This document shows positions 45,982 to 55,519 of a DNA stretch of 64,000 bases, piece after piece (the stretch's first letter is position 1; every line of letters starts with the position of its first letter). A program made the position numbers and the translations under genes. Below the pieces are notes generated by a model, which was not told the origin of the DNA, did no database searches, and was given only the letters and a program-made list of their open reading frames with translations. This stretch comes from Chitinibacter sp. SCUT-21 (GTDB lineage: Bacteria > Pseudomonadota > Gammaproteobacteria > Burkholderiales > Chitinibacteraceae): assembly GCA_041874755.1 (NCBI GenBank), contig CP102611.1, forward strand, positions 2,604,001 to 2,668,000. Reading direction: 5' to 3'.

Positions 45982-47439
45982 ATGTTAAATAGTATATCTG
46001 GCCGCAACGATTTTTACTCGCGCTATGGCGGGGCTGAATCGATTTACGGGCGAAATACCAGTGTGCAATCTGCGGGCTTATCCGCTCAATCGCTTGCTGC
46101 CATTAATCAGCTGAGTGGCATTGGTTCGATTTCAGCCTCCAATTTACGGCTGAATAATCTCAATTCGCTCAATAGCCTTTCGAACGATTTTCTCAGCAAA
46201 CGCAGCGCTAGCTCGACGGTGAGTTTATCGCCCAGTGCCAAAATCCAATCCAGCTTAAGCACGCTCAATACCGAATTAAAACGCTTAGCGGCGCCATTGC
46301 GTAGCAATCTTTTGCAAGCAACGTCGTCCGACCCTACGGTCGCACAGGCAAAAACGCTGACGGGCGGCGCGCCGGCTGCGGCAAAAAATGTCAATGTCGA
46401 ACAATTGGCGCAAGGCCAGCTCAGCCAAACTGCCAACTTCAATGCCGCGACCGAGCTGCTTGGTCAGGGGCGCTTAACGATTCAACTGGGCGCAGTAGCC
46501 AATGGCTCGCAGCAAGCAGAGGGGCGTGCGATTAGCGTTGATCTGGCCGCAATCGATACCTTGAGTGACGTGGCGCGCAAAATCCAAACGGCTCAACCGG
46601 CATTGAAAGCCAGTGTGGTCAGCGACGAGGCGGGCACGCGTTTGCAAATAGAAAATAGCGCAACTGGTGCGGCGCAGGCTTTTACGATCCAAGCGCAATC
46701 CAGCGATGATGAGGCAGCGTCGGGCAACTTGGCAAAGCTCGCGATCGACGCCAGTGCGGCACAAAATAATGCCAATCGTGTGGCGCAAGATGCCCGAGTG
46801 CAAATTGACGGTCGCGATCTGCGCAGTAATACCAATGTGCTGAACGACCCCACCAGCAATTTAAGCCTCGATATACGTCAGGTCGGCTCGACGTCCGTGA
46901 CTTTAAGTCGTGATGTGCGAAGCTTAAATCAGAATTTTGCGCAATTGATTGAGCAATTTAACCAAGCGCGTAGCCAGTTAACCGGGCAGACAAAAAGTGC
47001 GAGCAGCACGGATGTGGGTTCTGGGTTGGCGCGGCGTGAACTGAGCCGCTTAGACGAGGTGCTGAGCAATTTGGCGGTAGGGCAGGGGCAACAGCGGGTT
47101 TCGCTGAATGATTTAGGAATAACGACGGCCAGTGATGGCAGACTGATCGTCAATGAAACACGGCTCAGTCAACAAGCTTTGGCGCAGCCCGAGGCTGCCA
47201 ATAATTTGCTGAATCTAGCGATCGATAAACTGAGTCAAAGCACGGCGAGCTCATTGCAAGAGTTGTCGATACTCAATTCACCGTTTCAGCAAATACAGCG
47301 CAGCGCCAATCCAAATACCAGCATTAGTTTTGCTGCGGCAGGCAATGCGCTGTCGCTGTTGCAATCGAGCTCGCAAGGCTTAAGTCTGCGTGGTTTGTAT
47401 GGAGTCTCACAGTATCTGCAGGTGGCCCAATTTAGATAA
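45982..47439 (+). CDS. Orphan FliD-like (flagellar cap related) protein
   Basis: A 485-residue protein with no signal peptide; ATG 45982 has AGGTG at good spacing. Central segments follow the FliD pattern: VNVEQLAQGQLSQTANF with GQGRLTIQLG (FliD N domain, ~130-170), DTLSDVARKIQ, ARVQIDGRDLRSNTNVLND and SVTLSRDVRSLNQNFAQLIEQFNQ, and a Gln/Ser-rich C-terminus. The first ~130 residues are Ser-rich and unlike FliD. No other flagellar gene is in the window. It could be a divergent cap protein, a secreted effector, or a hook-associated protein of a second system. Confidence 0.72.
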   Translation: MLNSISGRNDFYSRYGGAESIYGRNTSVQSAGLSAQSLAAINQLSGIGSISASNLRLNNLNSLNSLSNDFLSKRSASSTVSLSPSAKIQSSLSTLNTELKRLAAPLRSNLLQATSSDPTVAQAKTLTGGAPAAAKNVNVEQLAQGQLSQTANFNAATELLGQGRLTIQLGAVANGSQQAEGRAISVDLAAIDTLSDVARKIQTAQPALKASVVSDEAGTRLQIENSATGAAQAFTIQAQSSDDEAASGNLAKLAIDASAAQNNANRVAQDARVQIDGRDLRSNTNVLNDPTSNLSLDIRQVGSTSVTLSRDVRSLNQNFAQLIEQFNQARSQLTGQTKSASSTDVGSGLARRELSRLDEVLSNLAVGQGQQRVSLNDLGITTASDGRLIVNETRLSQQALAQPEAANNLLNLAIDKLSQSTASSLQELSILNSPFQQIQRSANPNTSISFAAAGNALSLLQSSSQGLSLRGLYGVSQYLQVAQFR

Positions 47440-47470
47440 AGGCTAGCGCGATATACTGGATGGAGGTAAT

Positions 47471-47497
47471 AAAAAAGCCCGCTTGCGCGGGCTTTTT
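47471..47497. terminator. Bidirectional terminator
   Basis: AAAAAGCCCGC and GCGGGCTTTTT with a TTGC loop between the FliD-like gene and the convergent fabI. Confidence 0.92.
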
Positions 47498-47521
47498 CTA
47501 TTCAAGCGGTATGCTGCTTGA

Positions 47522-48310
47522 TTATTCGCTAGCCAATGCGCCAGCACCGATGAAGAAGCCAACGTCAACGTGCAAGATCTCACCGGTCATCCCAGATGCC
47601 AAGTCAGACAACAAGAAGGCGGTTACATTGCCCACTTCTTCTTGCGTTACATTGCGTTTTGCTGGGGTTGCATCGGCCGCGCCTTTCAGCAATTTACCAA
47701 AATTGGCGATACCTGCTGCGGCCAAAGTTTTAATTGGGCCAGCAGAAACACCGTTAACACGGATTTCTTTGCTCGTACCCAAAGCGGCGGCCATATAACG
47801 AACGTTCGCTTCCAAACTCGCTTTTGCCAAACCCATCACGTTGTAGTTTGGAATCGCGCGTTCAGCGCCAAGGTAAGACATCGTTACCAACGAGGCGCGT
47901 TCATTGAGCATCGGGCGCGCAGCTTTGGCCAAAGCGGCAAAGCTGTATGAGCTGATGTCGTGCGCAATCGCGAAGTTTTCGCGGGTTACGGCGTCTAGGT
48001 AATCACCTTTCAATGCATCGCGCGGCGCAAAACCGATCGAGTGCACCAAGCCATCAAATGTTGGCCAGTGTTGACCCAGTTCAACGAATAAACGGTCAAT
48101 TTGTTCATCGCTGGCAACATCACAGGGCAGTACGATGCTTGAGTTAAAGTGCGCTGCTAATTTAACAACGCGGTCTTTCAAGTCTTCGCTGACATACGTG
48201 AATGCCAATTCAGCGCCTTCGCGGTGACACGCTTGCGCAATGCCGTAGGCGATAGAGCGATCGGACAAAAGGCCAGTAATCAAAATCTTTTTATTAGCGA
48301 GAAACCCCAT
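47522..48310 (-). CDS. fabI: Enoyl-[acyl-carrier-protein] reductase (NADH)
   Basis: A 262-residue short-chain dehydrogenase that makes the last reduction in fatty-acid elongation; target of triclosan-type inhibitors in other bacteria. FabI features: [18 protein letters not shown] cofactor loop, the catalytic pair Tyr-x6-Lys (YNVMGLAK), the second Tyr in MSYLGAERA, and [14 protein letters not shown]. Monocistronic with a terminator after it. Confidence 0.97.
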   Translation of the reverse strand: MGFLANKKILITGLLSDRSIAYGIAQACHREGAELAFTYVSEDLKDRVVKLAAHFNSSIVLPCDVASDEQIDRLFVELGQHWPTFDGLVHSIGFAPRDALKGDYLDAVTRENFAIAHDISSYSFAALAKAARPMLNERASLVTMSYLGAERAIPNYNVMGLAKASLEANVRYMAAALGTSKEIRVNGVSAGPIKTLAAAGIANFGKLLKGAADATPAKRNVTQEEVGNVTAFLLSDLASGMTGEILHVDVGFFIGAGALASE

Positions 48311-48359
48311 TGGGCACAGTCCTCGAATATCAACAATCGGGCGATTATAAGCTTAAAAA

Positions 48360-49379
48360 TCAATTCATGGCATAGGGCAATGCTAAGTTGTGCAGCAAGG
48401 GGCCATTTACATCGCCTAAATGTAGGCCATGTTCAAGGCTGGCGATTTGCGCCACAACAAGCAGTTCCATGCCGCCTTGCGGTGCTGGCGCTGCCAACAT
48501 AATTTTGCCGCTAGGCTGGCCATTCATTTCAGGACTGAATACGTCTTGCCCTGCTTGAGCATCAAGACTATCAACGTGCATGCGGTAAGTGCGACGTTTG
48601 AGTTTGCCCAAGTATTGCGTACGCGCCACAATTTCTTGCCCAGGGTAGCAACCCTTGGTAAAGCTAATGCCACCGATTAGTTCGAGGTTGGCCATTTGCG
48701 GAACAAACTCTTCTTGTGTTGCCGCCGTGACCCATGGCGAACCAGCTTGAATTTCGCTGAGACGCCATACCGCTTCACCTGCAGGCGTAGCACCACTGGC
48801 AACGATTTGTTCCCAAACCTGCTTGGCTTGTTCTTGCGGTAGCAATACTTGGTAATGCTCATTGAGCAAACCGATGATCTGAATGTCGCCTTGCTCGATC
48901 ACTTGCATCGCATCGGGCGCAGCGCCAAAAACTTTGCTTATGCTGGCTTTGGCGTGCTTGCCAGCTACACCTAGTAATGCCAATTCGCTAGTTGCATCGC
49001 TGGCTTTGGTTTTGCTGCGCAAAATAAACATCGATAAGCGTTTTTGGATTGCAGCTTGAATCGCCTGATCGATTTGCAATAAGTAGTCGTTGCCGCGACG
49101 AATCACATAAAAACTCGCCTGCATCCGCCCCTTCGGCGTTGAATAGCTCGAAAATTGAATCTGATTGCTTTGTAGTGCGCGAATATCGCTCGACAATTGG
49201 CCTTGTAAAAAGGCTTGAGTTTCTTCTCCGCTAAACCGGATCAAACCGAATTGTGTCAGCGGGCAAACAACGGTTTGCTCTGCATAAGCCTGTAGCTCGG
49301 CATCGGGCTTGCCAAATGAGGTAACCAGAGTGGGATTAGTGTCAGAAAGCGTAGCGCCAATCTCGTTGAGCCAAGTCAT
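48360..49379 (-). CDS. ygfZ: tRNA-modifying/Fe-S cluster folate protein YgfZ
   Basis: A 339-residue GCVT-like protein that helps repair or assemble Fe-S enzymes with a folate. The signature KGCYPGQE (FTKGCYPGQEIVARTQYLG) sits near residue 230. The frame is open further upstream to 49541 but the family N-terminus is MTWLNEIGATLSD. No ribosome site is strong. It lies 70 bp after an AsmA-like gene. Confidence 0.9.
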   Translation of the reverse strand: MTWLNEIGATLSDTNPTLVTSFGKPDAELQAYAEQTVVCPLTQFGLIRFSGEETQAFLQGQLSSDIRALQSNQIQFSSYSTPKGRMQASFYVIRRGNDYLLQIDQAIQAAIQKRLSMFILRSKTKASDATSELALLGVAGKHAKASISKVFGAAPDAMQVIEQGDIQIIGLLNEHYQVLLPQEQAKQVWEQIVASGATPAGEAVWRLSEIQAGSPWVTAATQEEFVPQMANLELIGGISFTKGCYPGQEIVARTQYLGKLKRRTYRMHVDSLDAQAGQDVFSPEMNGQPSGKIMLAAPAPQGGMELLVVAQIASLEHGLHLGDVNGPLLHNLALPYAMN

Positions 49380-49449
49380 AAAGAAAGCCGTCCTATCAAA
49401 AAATTTAGAGCTAAATATTATCACGCCCCGACTAGCGGGACGTATTGGC

Positions 49450-50736
49450 TTACTCTTTTGCAGCATCAAGATTTGGGGGTGGTGGCTCACTTGACTCTTG
49501 CAGTGTTGGAGCTTGGCTGGAGGGGCGGTATGCGCCGGCACTGCGCAGCTCTGGTGCGTTCAATGCGCCAGTGACGCGCAGTTGATTGCTAACGGTAACC
49601 ACGCCAGCAGAAAGTTGTGATGCCACATTTCCTGAGATTGTATTGTCGCGGATGATCAGGTCGCCGCGAGAACGGAATTTCCCAGCGTCTAAAGTCATGC
49701 TGCGCAATTGCACCACTTTGCCGTTGATCGCTATGCCACCTGATAAGGTGTTGAAGTTCGTTTGTCCGCCTCGGCTTTGTACCGTAGGGCTTTGGGTTTT
49801 GAGTGGAGTAACTAAATCGAAGTTGCTCAACATACCGTCTTGGATAATAAATCGACCACTGATTTGAGCCTTATTGAATAAGCTTGCATAGTCTGCCGCA
49901 GTATATCTAAACACTGCATCGGCGTTCATTCGACCGCTGCTACGAGTGACAGGGCTAAAGATTTCAATTAAGGGCTCGACTTGAATGTTTTTGCCGAACA
50001 ACTGACCAGTTAATTCCCAGCCTTGCTTCCAGTTGAGTTGGCCATTGCCAGTTACAAGGCCGTTGTAAAGGTCGGCTCGAATGTCGGCGATTTCAATGCC
50101 CTCCGTATTTGCACGACCAATCAGTTTGAGGTATTCGAAATGGACAGGATAGCCCAAAGGGAGCTTCCAGCCCTTGGCATTAAACTGTACTTTGAAGTTT
50201 TCACCTTGCTCGGGTTGAACTTGCAGCTCAGCGCGACCTTCGTCGGCGGTAATCAGTAAATCATCAATACCACCATCGGCCTTAAAGCGAAGCTGCCCAT
50301 CAACGGGGCCGATAGTACTGTTTTCGAGCTTAACGCTGGTCTGTACTAAATTTAGGCGTGAGATTTTAATTGGCTTGTCCGCTGCTGGCTGTAGCTTATT
50401 TGGTATATCGAGCGCGAATGCACGAGAGAAAGTGGCCTGATTGAGTGAAATATCGCGAAGTGATTTGCCCCAATTGAGCACGTTATAGGTGTTGATTGGA
50501 ATTTCGATGCGTTGAATTGATGCGGTATCTGCCGAATCGAGTACGACATTCTCTAAGCTGAAAACGGGTTTAGGGGTGTAACTAAAATGAATGCTACCGA
50601 TCTGAGCCTTGCTGCCAGATACCTTGGAGAGCGTTGATTCCAAATCAGATTTGATCAATCCATAAGGAAAAATGAGGGGGGCTGCGGCAATGATGCCACC
50701 GGTTGCCAATAAACCAATCAGGATATTTTTAGACAT
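49450..50736 (-). CDS. AsmA-like/periplasmic lipid-pathway protein
   Basis: A 428-residue protein with one N-terminal membrane helix (MSKNILIGLLATGGIIAAA) and a large beta-rich periplasmic part. The C-terminal segments (GGIAINGKVVQLRSMTLDAGKFRSRGDLII and LRVTGALNAPELRS) follow the AsmA/DUF748-like pattern of bridge-like lipid-transfer proteins. A longer frame reaches 50844 but overlaps the tRNA promoter and gene on the other strand, so ATG 50736 is preferred. Substrate is unknown; the family is linked to outer-membrane assembly. Confidence 0.7.
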   Translation of the reverse strand: MSKNILIGLLATGGIIAAAPLIFPYGLIKSDLESTLSKVSGSKAQIGSIHFSYTPKPVFSLENVVLDSADTASIQRIEIPINTYNVLNWGKSLRDISLNQATFSRAFALDIPNKLQPAADKPIKISRLNLVQTSVKLENSTIGPVDGQLRFKADGGIDDLLITADEGRAELQVQPEQGENFKVQFNAKGWKLPLGYPVHFEYLKLIGRANTEGIEIADIRADLYNGLVTGNGQLNWKQGWELTGQLFGKNIQVEPLIEIFSPVTRSSGRMNADAVFRYTAADYASLFNKAQISGRFIIQDGMLSNFDLVTPLKTQSPTVQSRGGQTNFNTLSGGIAINGKVVQLRSMTLDAGKFRSRGDLIIRDNTISGNVASQLSAGVVTVSNQLRVTGALNAPELRSAGAYRPSSQAPTLQESSEPPPPNLDAAKE

Positions 50737-50773
50737 GGGTTTCGTTTTCGTCGATAAATTTTTACGGTTTTTC

Positions 50774-50802
50774 TTGACTGCAACGCTAGAGGTGTCTATT
50801 AT
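50774..50802 (+). promoter_or_regulatory. Promoter of the tRNA-Asn genes
   Basis: TTGACT and TATTAT are 17 bp apart, near the sigma-70 consensus, and end 15 bases before the first tRNA. It points away from the AsmA-like gene. Confidence 0.85.
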
Positions 50803-50817
50803 ACGCCCCATACCGAT

Positions 50818-50893
50818 TCCCCGATAGCTCAGTCGGTAGAGCAACGGACTGTTAATCCGTGTGTCCCTGGTTCGAGCCCAGGTCGGGGAGCCA
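50818..50893 (+). tRNA. tRNA-Asn (GTT), first copy
   Basis: A 76-base cloverleaf: 7-bp acceptor stem TCCCCGA/TCGGGGA, T-loop GTTCGAG, anticodon loop CTGTTAA with anticodon GTT at 50851-50853, and encoded CCA end. Identical to the copy at 50949. Confidence 0.97.
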
Positions 50894-50902
50894 AATTACC
50901 GA

Positions 50903-50927
50903 TTCAAGTTAGATCTATTAACTTGAA
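50903..50927 (+). other. Hairpin between tRNA genes
   Basis: TTCAAGTTA and TAACTTGAA pair with a 7-base loop in the 55-bp tRNA spacer. No T-run, so it is more likely a processing structure than a terminator. Confidence 0.6.
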
Positions 50928-50948
50928 TGGATTGATGTAAAGATCAAT

Positions 50949-51024
50949 TCCCCGATAGCTCAGTCGGTAGAGCAACGGACTGTTAATCCGTGTGTCCCTG
51001 GTTCGAGCCCAGGTCGGGGAGCCA
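50949..51024 (+). tRNA. tRNA-Asn (GTT), second copy
   Basis: Identical in sequence to the first copy, 131 bp downstream (start to start), with encoded CCA. The pair is probably one transcript from the promoter at 50774. Confidence 0.97.
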
Positions 51025-51030
51025 AATAAG

Positions 51031-51066
51031 AAGGCTAGCTTACACGCTAGCCTTTTTTCTTTTTTG
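51031..51066 (+). terminator. Terminator of the tRNA operon
   Basis: AAGGCTAGC and GCTAGCCTT pair around TTACAC and are followed by TTTTCTTTTTT. Confidence 0.92.
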
Positions 51067-51151
51067 CTGCAAATAAATCTTCTTGTCCGATTGATATTGT
51101 CGCGTTTATGCTAAATGAAGTTAATGCTTTAATCATTAATGGAGTTTAAGC

Positions 51152-51685
51152 ATGTCCGAAGAAACTGCCGCCCCTGACGAAGAGAGTCATACCCCTAACC
51201 CTGTTGTTGCTGACGCGCCTGGCTTTTTACAGAAATATCGCTGGCATTTGATCGGTGCGGGGGCATTTTTGCTGGTGGTGATCTTTTTTATGGCGGGTGT
51301 AGCCGTTGGGATGAGTAAGCGCGGATTTGAAAAAAAATTCTATCTGGATCAAATTGCCAAACTCAAAGTAACTTTATCCAGCGCCGTTGAACGGCAGGAA
51401 GAGCTGCGGCAGGAAATAAAAGAGCTGAAAATTGATTTGCGCGCCAAAAAAGATCATGTGGCCGAGCTGGAAGATAAAGTGGCGGCTTTTGAGCGTAAAT
51501 CTGAGAAGTCGGCTGAGCCTGCTGCGCATGGTGCTGTCAAATCTGAGGCGTCGGCGCAATCTGCAGAATCAGGCGATCCTGGCTTAGATTATGTTCGAAT
51601 GAAGGCGGGTGATTGTGTGGTTGATGGCTCCGCAGGTGCGACGGCAAATAAATGGAAAGAGTGCCTGCAAAAGGCAAAAAAATAA
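51152..51685 (+). CDS. Small bitopic coiled-coil protein, unknown
   Basis: No family recognised. The 177-residue product has an acidic cytoplasmic N-terminus, one membrane helix (~31-53, WHLIGAGAFLLVVIFFMAGVA), a charged coiled coil (~60-115), an Ala/Ser/Glu-rich stretch, and a C-terminal segment with two Cys (GDCVVDG and KECLQ) that could form a periplasmic disulfide. Monocistronic with its own terminator, next to the tRNA operon. Topology suggests an envelope protein. Confidence 0.75.
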   Translation: MSEETAAPDEESHTPNPVVADAPGFLQKYRWHLIGAGAFLLVVIFFMAGVAVGMSKRGFEKKFYLDQIAKLKVTLSSAVERQEELRQEIKELKIDLRAKKDHVAELEDKVAAFERKSEKSAEPAAHGAVKSEASAQSAESGDPGLDYVRMKAGDCVVDGSAGATANKWKECLQKAKK

Positions 51686-51757
51686 GGGTATTGCCTGCTA
51701 GCTAATGCAAATTGCTATTTGTAGGGTAATACCTACCATTCTGAATTCTATGTTCGT

Positions 51758-51786
51758 AAAAAAGCCCGCAAGTAGCGGGCTTTTTT
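51758..51786. terminator. Bidirectional terminator
   Basis: AAAAAAGCCCGC and GCGGGCTTTTTT around an AAGTA-type loop, serving the coiled-coil gene and the convergent aminotransferase. Confidence 0.92.
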
Positions 51787-51807
51787 CATTTCAATTTGAG
51801 GCGCTAA

Positions 51808-53010
51808 TTACAATACTTTAGCAATTGAATCAGCTACGTAGTCGATGTTGTTGACGTTCAACGCAGCCAAGCAGATGCGGCCAGTTGAAACGGCGTAAAT
51901 GCCGTATTCAGCGCGCAGTTTTTCAACTTGTTCAGCAGTCAGGCCTGTGTACGAGAACATACCGCGCTGTTGCGTTACGAATGAGAAGTCTTGCGCCACG
52001 CCGCGAGCTGCCAGCTTTTCAACCAAGCCAGAGCGCATTGCGCGGATGCGAACGCGCATGCCGCCGAGTTCTTCTTCCCACATTGCGCGCAATTCTGGGC
52101 TAGCCAACACTGCAGCAACCACTGCACCACCGTGGATCGGTGGGTTAGAGTAGTTAGTGCGGATAACGCGTTTCAATTGGCTCAATACGCGGCCAGATTC
52201 TTCTTTGCTTGAGGTGATGATCGACAAAGCACCAACGCGCTCGCCGTACAAAGAGAAGCTTTTCGAGAACGAGCTAGAGATAAAGAATTGCAGGCCAGAC
52301 GCAGCGAACGCTTTCACCGCTACTGAGTCAGCGTCGATGCCTTCAGCGAAACCTTGGTAGGCCATGTCGAGGAATGGCACCAAGCCGCGCTCACGGCACA
52401 CTTCAACCACTTCGCCCCATTGTGCGTCAGACATGTCTGCGCCAGTTGGGTTGTGGCAGCAAGCGTGCAAGATGATGATCGAGCCAGCTTCAAGAGTTAG
52501 CAGGAACGCTTTCATCGCCGCGAAATCAACGCCGCGTGTCGTCGCGTCGTAGTATGGATAGTCGCCTACTTTGAAACCAGCCGATTCAAAAATCGCGCGG
52601 TGGTTTTCCCAGCTTGGGTTGCTGATGTAAACGGTCGCATTTGGGTTTAGACGTTGCAGGAAGTCGCCGCCGATTTTCAGTGCGCCCGTGCCGCCCAAAG
52701 CTTGAGCAGTCACTACGCGACCTGCGGCGATCAGCTCGCTTTCTGCGCCGAACAACAAGTTTTGCACGCCCGCGTTGTACGCTGGGTTGCCTTCGATGGC
52801 TTGGTAGCCGCGTGGTGGTTGCGCCGCCAAGCGTGCTTTTTCAGCTTCTTTCACTGCTGCGAGCAAAGGAATTTTGCCTTCGTCGTTGTAGTAAACGCCT
52901 ACGCCCAAATTCACTTTGGTGCTGCGTGTGTCGGCATTAAACGCTTCGTTCAAACCCAAGATCGGGTCGCGAGGGGCCATTTCTACGGCGGCGAAAATCG
53001 AGGATGTCAT
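51808..53010 (-). CDS. tyrB: Aromatic/aspartate aminotransferase
   Basis: A 400-residue class I PLP aminotransferase. PLP is bound by Lys250 (SSSFSKSFSLYGERVGAL); the family segments NPSWENH and HACCHNPTGAD are present, as in AspC/TyrB of E. coli. The start at 53010 has GGAG at seven bases; a longer frame to 53025 is less likely. Whether it prefers aspartate or aromatic amino acids cannot be told from sequence by eye. Confidence 0.93.
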   Translation of the reverse strand: MTSSIFAAVEMAPRDPILGLNEAFNADTRSTKVNLGVGVYYNDEGKIPLLAAVKEAEKARLAAQPPRGYQAIEGNPAYNAGVQNLLFGAESELIAAGRVVTAQALGGTGALKIGGDFLQRLNPNATVYISNPSWENHRAIFESAGFKVGDYPYYDATTRGVDFAAMKAFLLTLEAGSIIILHACCHNPTGADMSDAQWGEVVEVCRERGLVPFLDMAYQGFAEGIDADSVAVKAFAASGLQFFISSSFSKSFSLYGERVGALSIITSSKEESGRVLSQLKRVIRTNYSNPPIHGGAVVAAVLASPELRAMWEEELGGMRVRIRAMRSGLVEKLAARGVAQDFSFVTQQRGMFSYTGLTAEQVEKLRAEYGIYAVSTGRICLAALNVNNIDYVADSIAKVL

Positions 53011-53246
53011 CCTGTGCTCCATCAATGAGTGTATCCGGGCAAGGGCCTATGCATGCGGTTGCCGCGGTTTAGGGAAAATATCGTCGCCAATTTTACCACG
53101 ACTGTGTGCTGTGTGCTGTAGTGCGTGTGTAAGGCGCTTTGTGTCAAATCAAGCTGTTGGGTTTAATTTTTTAACTGGTGGGTATACGTCTGAATATCTT
53201 TTTCAGTATGAATTCTAGCCGCATACCCTGATGTATTTTTTATGGC

Positions 53247-54782
53247 TTAAACACTGCGACGGGAAAAATCGCGTGGTCTAAAGCCCAATAGGCCCAGCGT
53301 CGCAAAGTAGGCACCAATGCCGACTGCAACCAAGCCCGCCAAGCGCAATAAGCGCAGTGCCATATTGCCTTGCGACCATTCGGGCATGATTTGCAACATG
53401 CCAAACAAGGCTGCACCCATCACGCTGACGGCGATCAGTAGTTTGAGTAAAAAGCCAGCCCAGCCACTTTGTGGCGTGAAAAAATCTTGTTTACGCAAAT
53501 TATAAAAAAGTAAGCCCGCGTTGGTTAGCGCGCCCAAGCTAATCGCCAATGCCAAGCCTGCGTGTTTAAGTTCGCCGATCAGCAATAAGTTAAATAACTG
53601 CGTAACCGCCAAGGTAAATAGCGCAATTTTGACCGGCGTTTTAATGTTTTGCCGTGCGTAAAAGCCGGGCGCCAAAATTTTAATCAAAATCAGCCCGACC
53701 AAACCCACTGCGTAGGCGCTGAGTGCCTGTTGCGTCATTGCTGCGTCGTGTGCGGTGAATTTGCCGTATTGAAACATCGCCACGGTCAGCGGTTCAGCAA
53801 TCAGCGCCAACGCGACGGCCGAAGGGATGGCCAGCAAGAGCGCGAGGCGCAAGCCCCAATCGAGTAGGCGTGAGTATTCGGCGGTGTCGTTGCTGGCGTA
53901 GGTTTTCGACAGCGACGGCAATAAAATCGTGCCCAGTGCTACGCCAAGCAAACCCGTCGGAAATTCCATCAAGCGGTCGGCGTAATACATCCATGAAACT
54001 GAGCCCGAAATCAGGAAGGACGCGAAAATCGTATTAATAATCAGCGAAATCTGCGCGACTGAAACGCCCAAAATGGCGGGACCCATTTGCCGCATCACAC
54101 GCCAGACACCGGCGTTTTTAAAATCAAGTTTCGGCCACGACAGCATGCCGATTTTGCGCAAATGCGGTAGCTGATACGCCAACTGCGCCACGCCACCGAC
54201 GACCACGGCAACAGCCATCGCCATAATTGGCGGGTCGAAGTAGGGCGTTAAAAACAGTGCGAAAATAATAAACGAGATATTCAGCAGCGTCGGAACAAAG
54301 GCGGGGACCGAGAATTTATTCCAGGTATTAAGTACCGCGCCCGCTAAGGATGACAGCGAAATCAGGAAAATATACGGGAAGGTAATGCGCAGCAGATCAA
54401 CGGTTAGCGCGAATTTATCCGGGTTTTTGGCAAAGCCCGGGGCTGAAATCCAGATAATCGCCGGTGCGGCAATTACGCCAATGGCGGTGATGATCGCGAG
54501 CACCAAGGTCAGCATGCCTGACACATCGGCGATAAACTCACGCGCTGCTTCGTCGCCTTGCTTGTTTTTGTATTCGGCCAGTATCGGCACGAACGCCTGG
54601 CTGAATGCGCCTTCGGCGAAGATACGTCGTAGTAAGTTGGGTAATTTAAACGCCACATTAAATGCATCGGTGGCGACGCCCGCACCAAAAATCCGCGCCA
54701 TAATTGCATCGCGCGCGAAACCTAACACGCGTGACACCAAGGTCATTGAGCTGACCGCTGCGACTGCTTTTAATAAGTTCAT
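53247..54782 (-). CDS. murJ: Lipid II flippase MurJ
   Basis: A 511-residue MOP-superfamily protein with about 14 membrane helices that flips lipid II for peptidoglycan synthesis. N-terminal [35 protein letters not shown] is the MurJ signature (shown in parts: SRVLGFARD, and later [14 protein letters not shown]). Divergent from rpsT, a conserved arrangement. No terminator was seen after it. Confidence 0.96.
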   Translation of the reverse strand: MNLLKAVAAVSSMTLVSRVLGFARDAIMARIFGAGVATDAFNVAFKLPNLLRRIFAEGAFSQAFVPILAEYKNKQGDEAAREFIADVSGMLTLVLAIITAIGVIAAPAIIWISAPGFAKNPDKFALTVDLLRITFPYIFLISLSSLAGAVLNTWNKFSVPAFVPTLLNISFIIFALFLTPYFDPPIMAMAVAVVVGGVAQLAYQLPHLRKIGMLSWPKLDFKNAGVWRVMRQMGPAILGVSVAQISLIINTIFASFLISGSVSWMYYADRLMEFPTGLLGVALGTILLPSLSKTYASNDTAEYSRLLDWGLRLALLLAIPSAVALALIAEPLTVAMFQYGKFTAHDAAMTQQALSAYAVGLVGLILIKILAPGFYARQNIKTPVKIALFTLAVTQLFNLLLIGELKHAGLALAISLGALTNAGLLFYNLRKQDFFTPQSGWAGFLLKLLIAVSVMGAALFGMLQIMPEWSQGNMALRLLRLAGLVAVGIGAYFATLGLLGFRPRDFSRRSV

Positions 54783-54824
54783 GTTTTTATTCCCACCCTA
54801 TTGGGGGTGAATGATACGCTGCTC

Positions 54825-54853
54825 TTGCACTTGGCGTGAAGAACGAATAAAAT
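54825..54853 (+). promoter_or_regulatory. Promoter of rpsT
   Basis: TTGCAC and TAAAAT separated by 17 bp, about 90 bp before the rpsT start. Confidence 0.75.
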
Positions 54854-54942
54854 CGTCGGCTTTCTAGGGTTGTGTGTGCTGCCGAAAGTCCGTGTCTCCG
54901 GCCAAGCAGTAGACCCGTTACACCTACTAGGAGCAATACAAC

Positions 54943-55206
54943 ATGGCAAATTCAGCACAAGCACGCAAACGCGCTCGTCAAGCTACCGCAGCACGTGAAC
55001 ACAATGGCGCTCAGCGTTCAGAGTTCCGCACTGCAGTTAAAAAGGTACTGAAAGCGATCGCTGCTGGCGATAAAGCTGCTGCAGCTACTGTTTACCAGCA
55101 AGCGGTTAGCACGATCGACCGTATCGCTGACAAAAAGATTTACCACAAAAACAAAGCTGCTCGTCATAAGAGCCGCCTGGCTGCTGCTATCAAAGCAATG
55201 GCTTAA
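54943..55206 (+). CDS. rpsT: 30S ribosomal protein S20
   Basis: An 87-residue basic helical protein binding 16S r[16 protein letters not shown], then [13 protein letters not shown] and [18 protein letters not shown] C-terminus ([14 protein letters not shown]). An AGGAG site and terminator frame it. Standard single-gene unit. Confidence 0.97.
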   Translation: MANSAQARKRARQATAAREHNGAQRSEFRTAVKKVLKAIAAGDKAAAATVYQQAVSTIDRIADKKIYHKNKAARHKSRLAAAIKAMA

Positions 55207-55225
55207 GTTTTTGCTAGAATCGCAG

Positions 55226-55253
55226 AAAAGCCCACTTTCGAGTGGGCTTTTTT
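55226..55253 (+). terminator. rpsT terminator
   Basis: AAAAGCCCACT and AGTGGGCTTTT with a TTCG loop, followed by further T. Confidence 0.93.
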
Positions 55254-55519
55254 GTGCCTGCAACTTTTGTGGGTGTTTAAGCTGGAGTAGGTCTCGGCGT
55301 AGCCGAGCCCTTGAGCATGGTAGAGAAATTTGCAGGCTATGTTCTATTCTCACACCCCCCCTGCCCTCTACCGCTTCGGGTATGCCACGTCGCTAAGCGG
55401 CAAAGCCGCTAAGCTTTGGCGTTATCCTTGAGAGGGAGCCTCGCTGCGCGAGTGGGTATTTCATAGAACTCAGTTTGTTGCGTAGAAATCGCTTTATTTC
55501 AGGTTTTTGAGTGATTTGA
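55254..55519. other. Non-coding stretch with several short palindromes
   Basis: No gene. It holds small hairpins, such as CTCGGC-GTA-GCCGAG, AGCGGC-AAA-GCCGCT and CTCGC-TG-CGCGAG, evenly placed, possibly remnants of a dispersed repeat. Nothing else recognised. Confidence 0.4.

Noticed and set aside
50818..51024. Repeated tRNA sequence as an attachment-site duplication of an integrated element
   Set aside because: The interval holds only a 55-bp spacer and both copies are complete genes.
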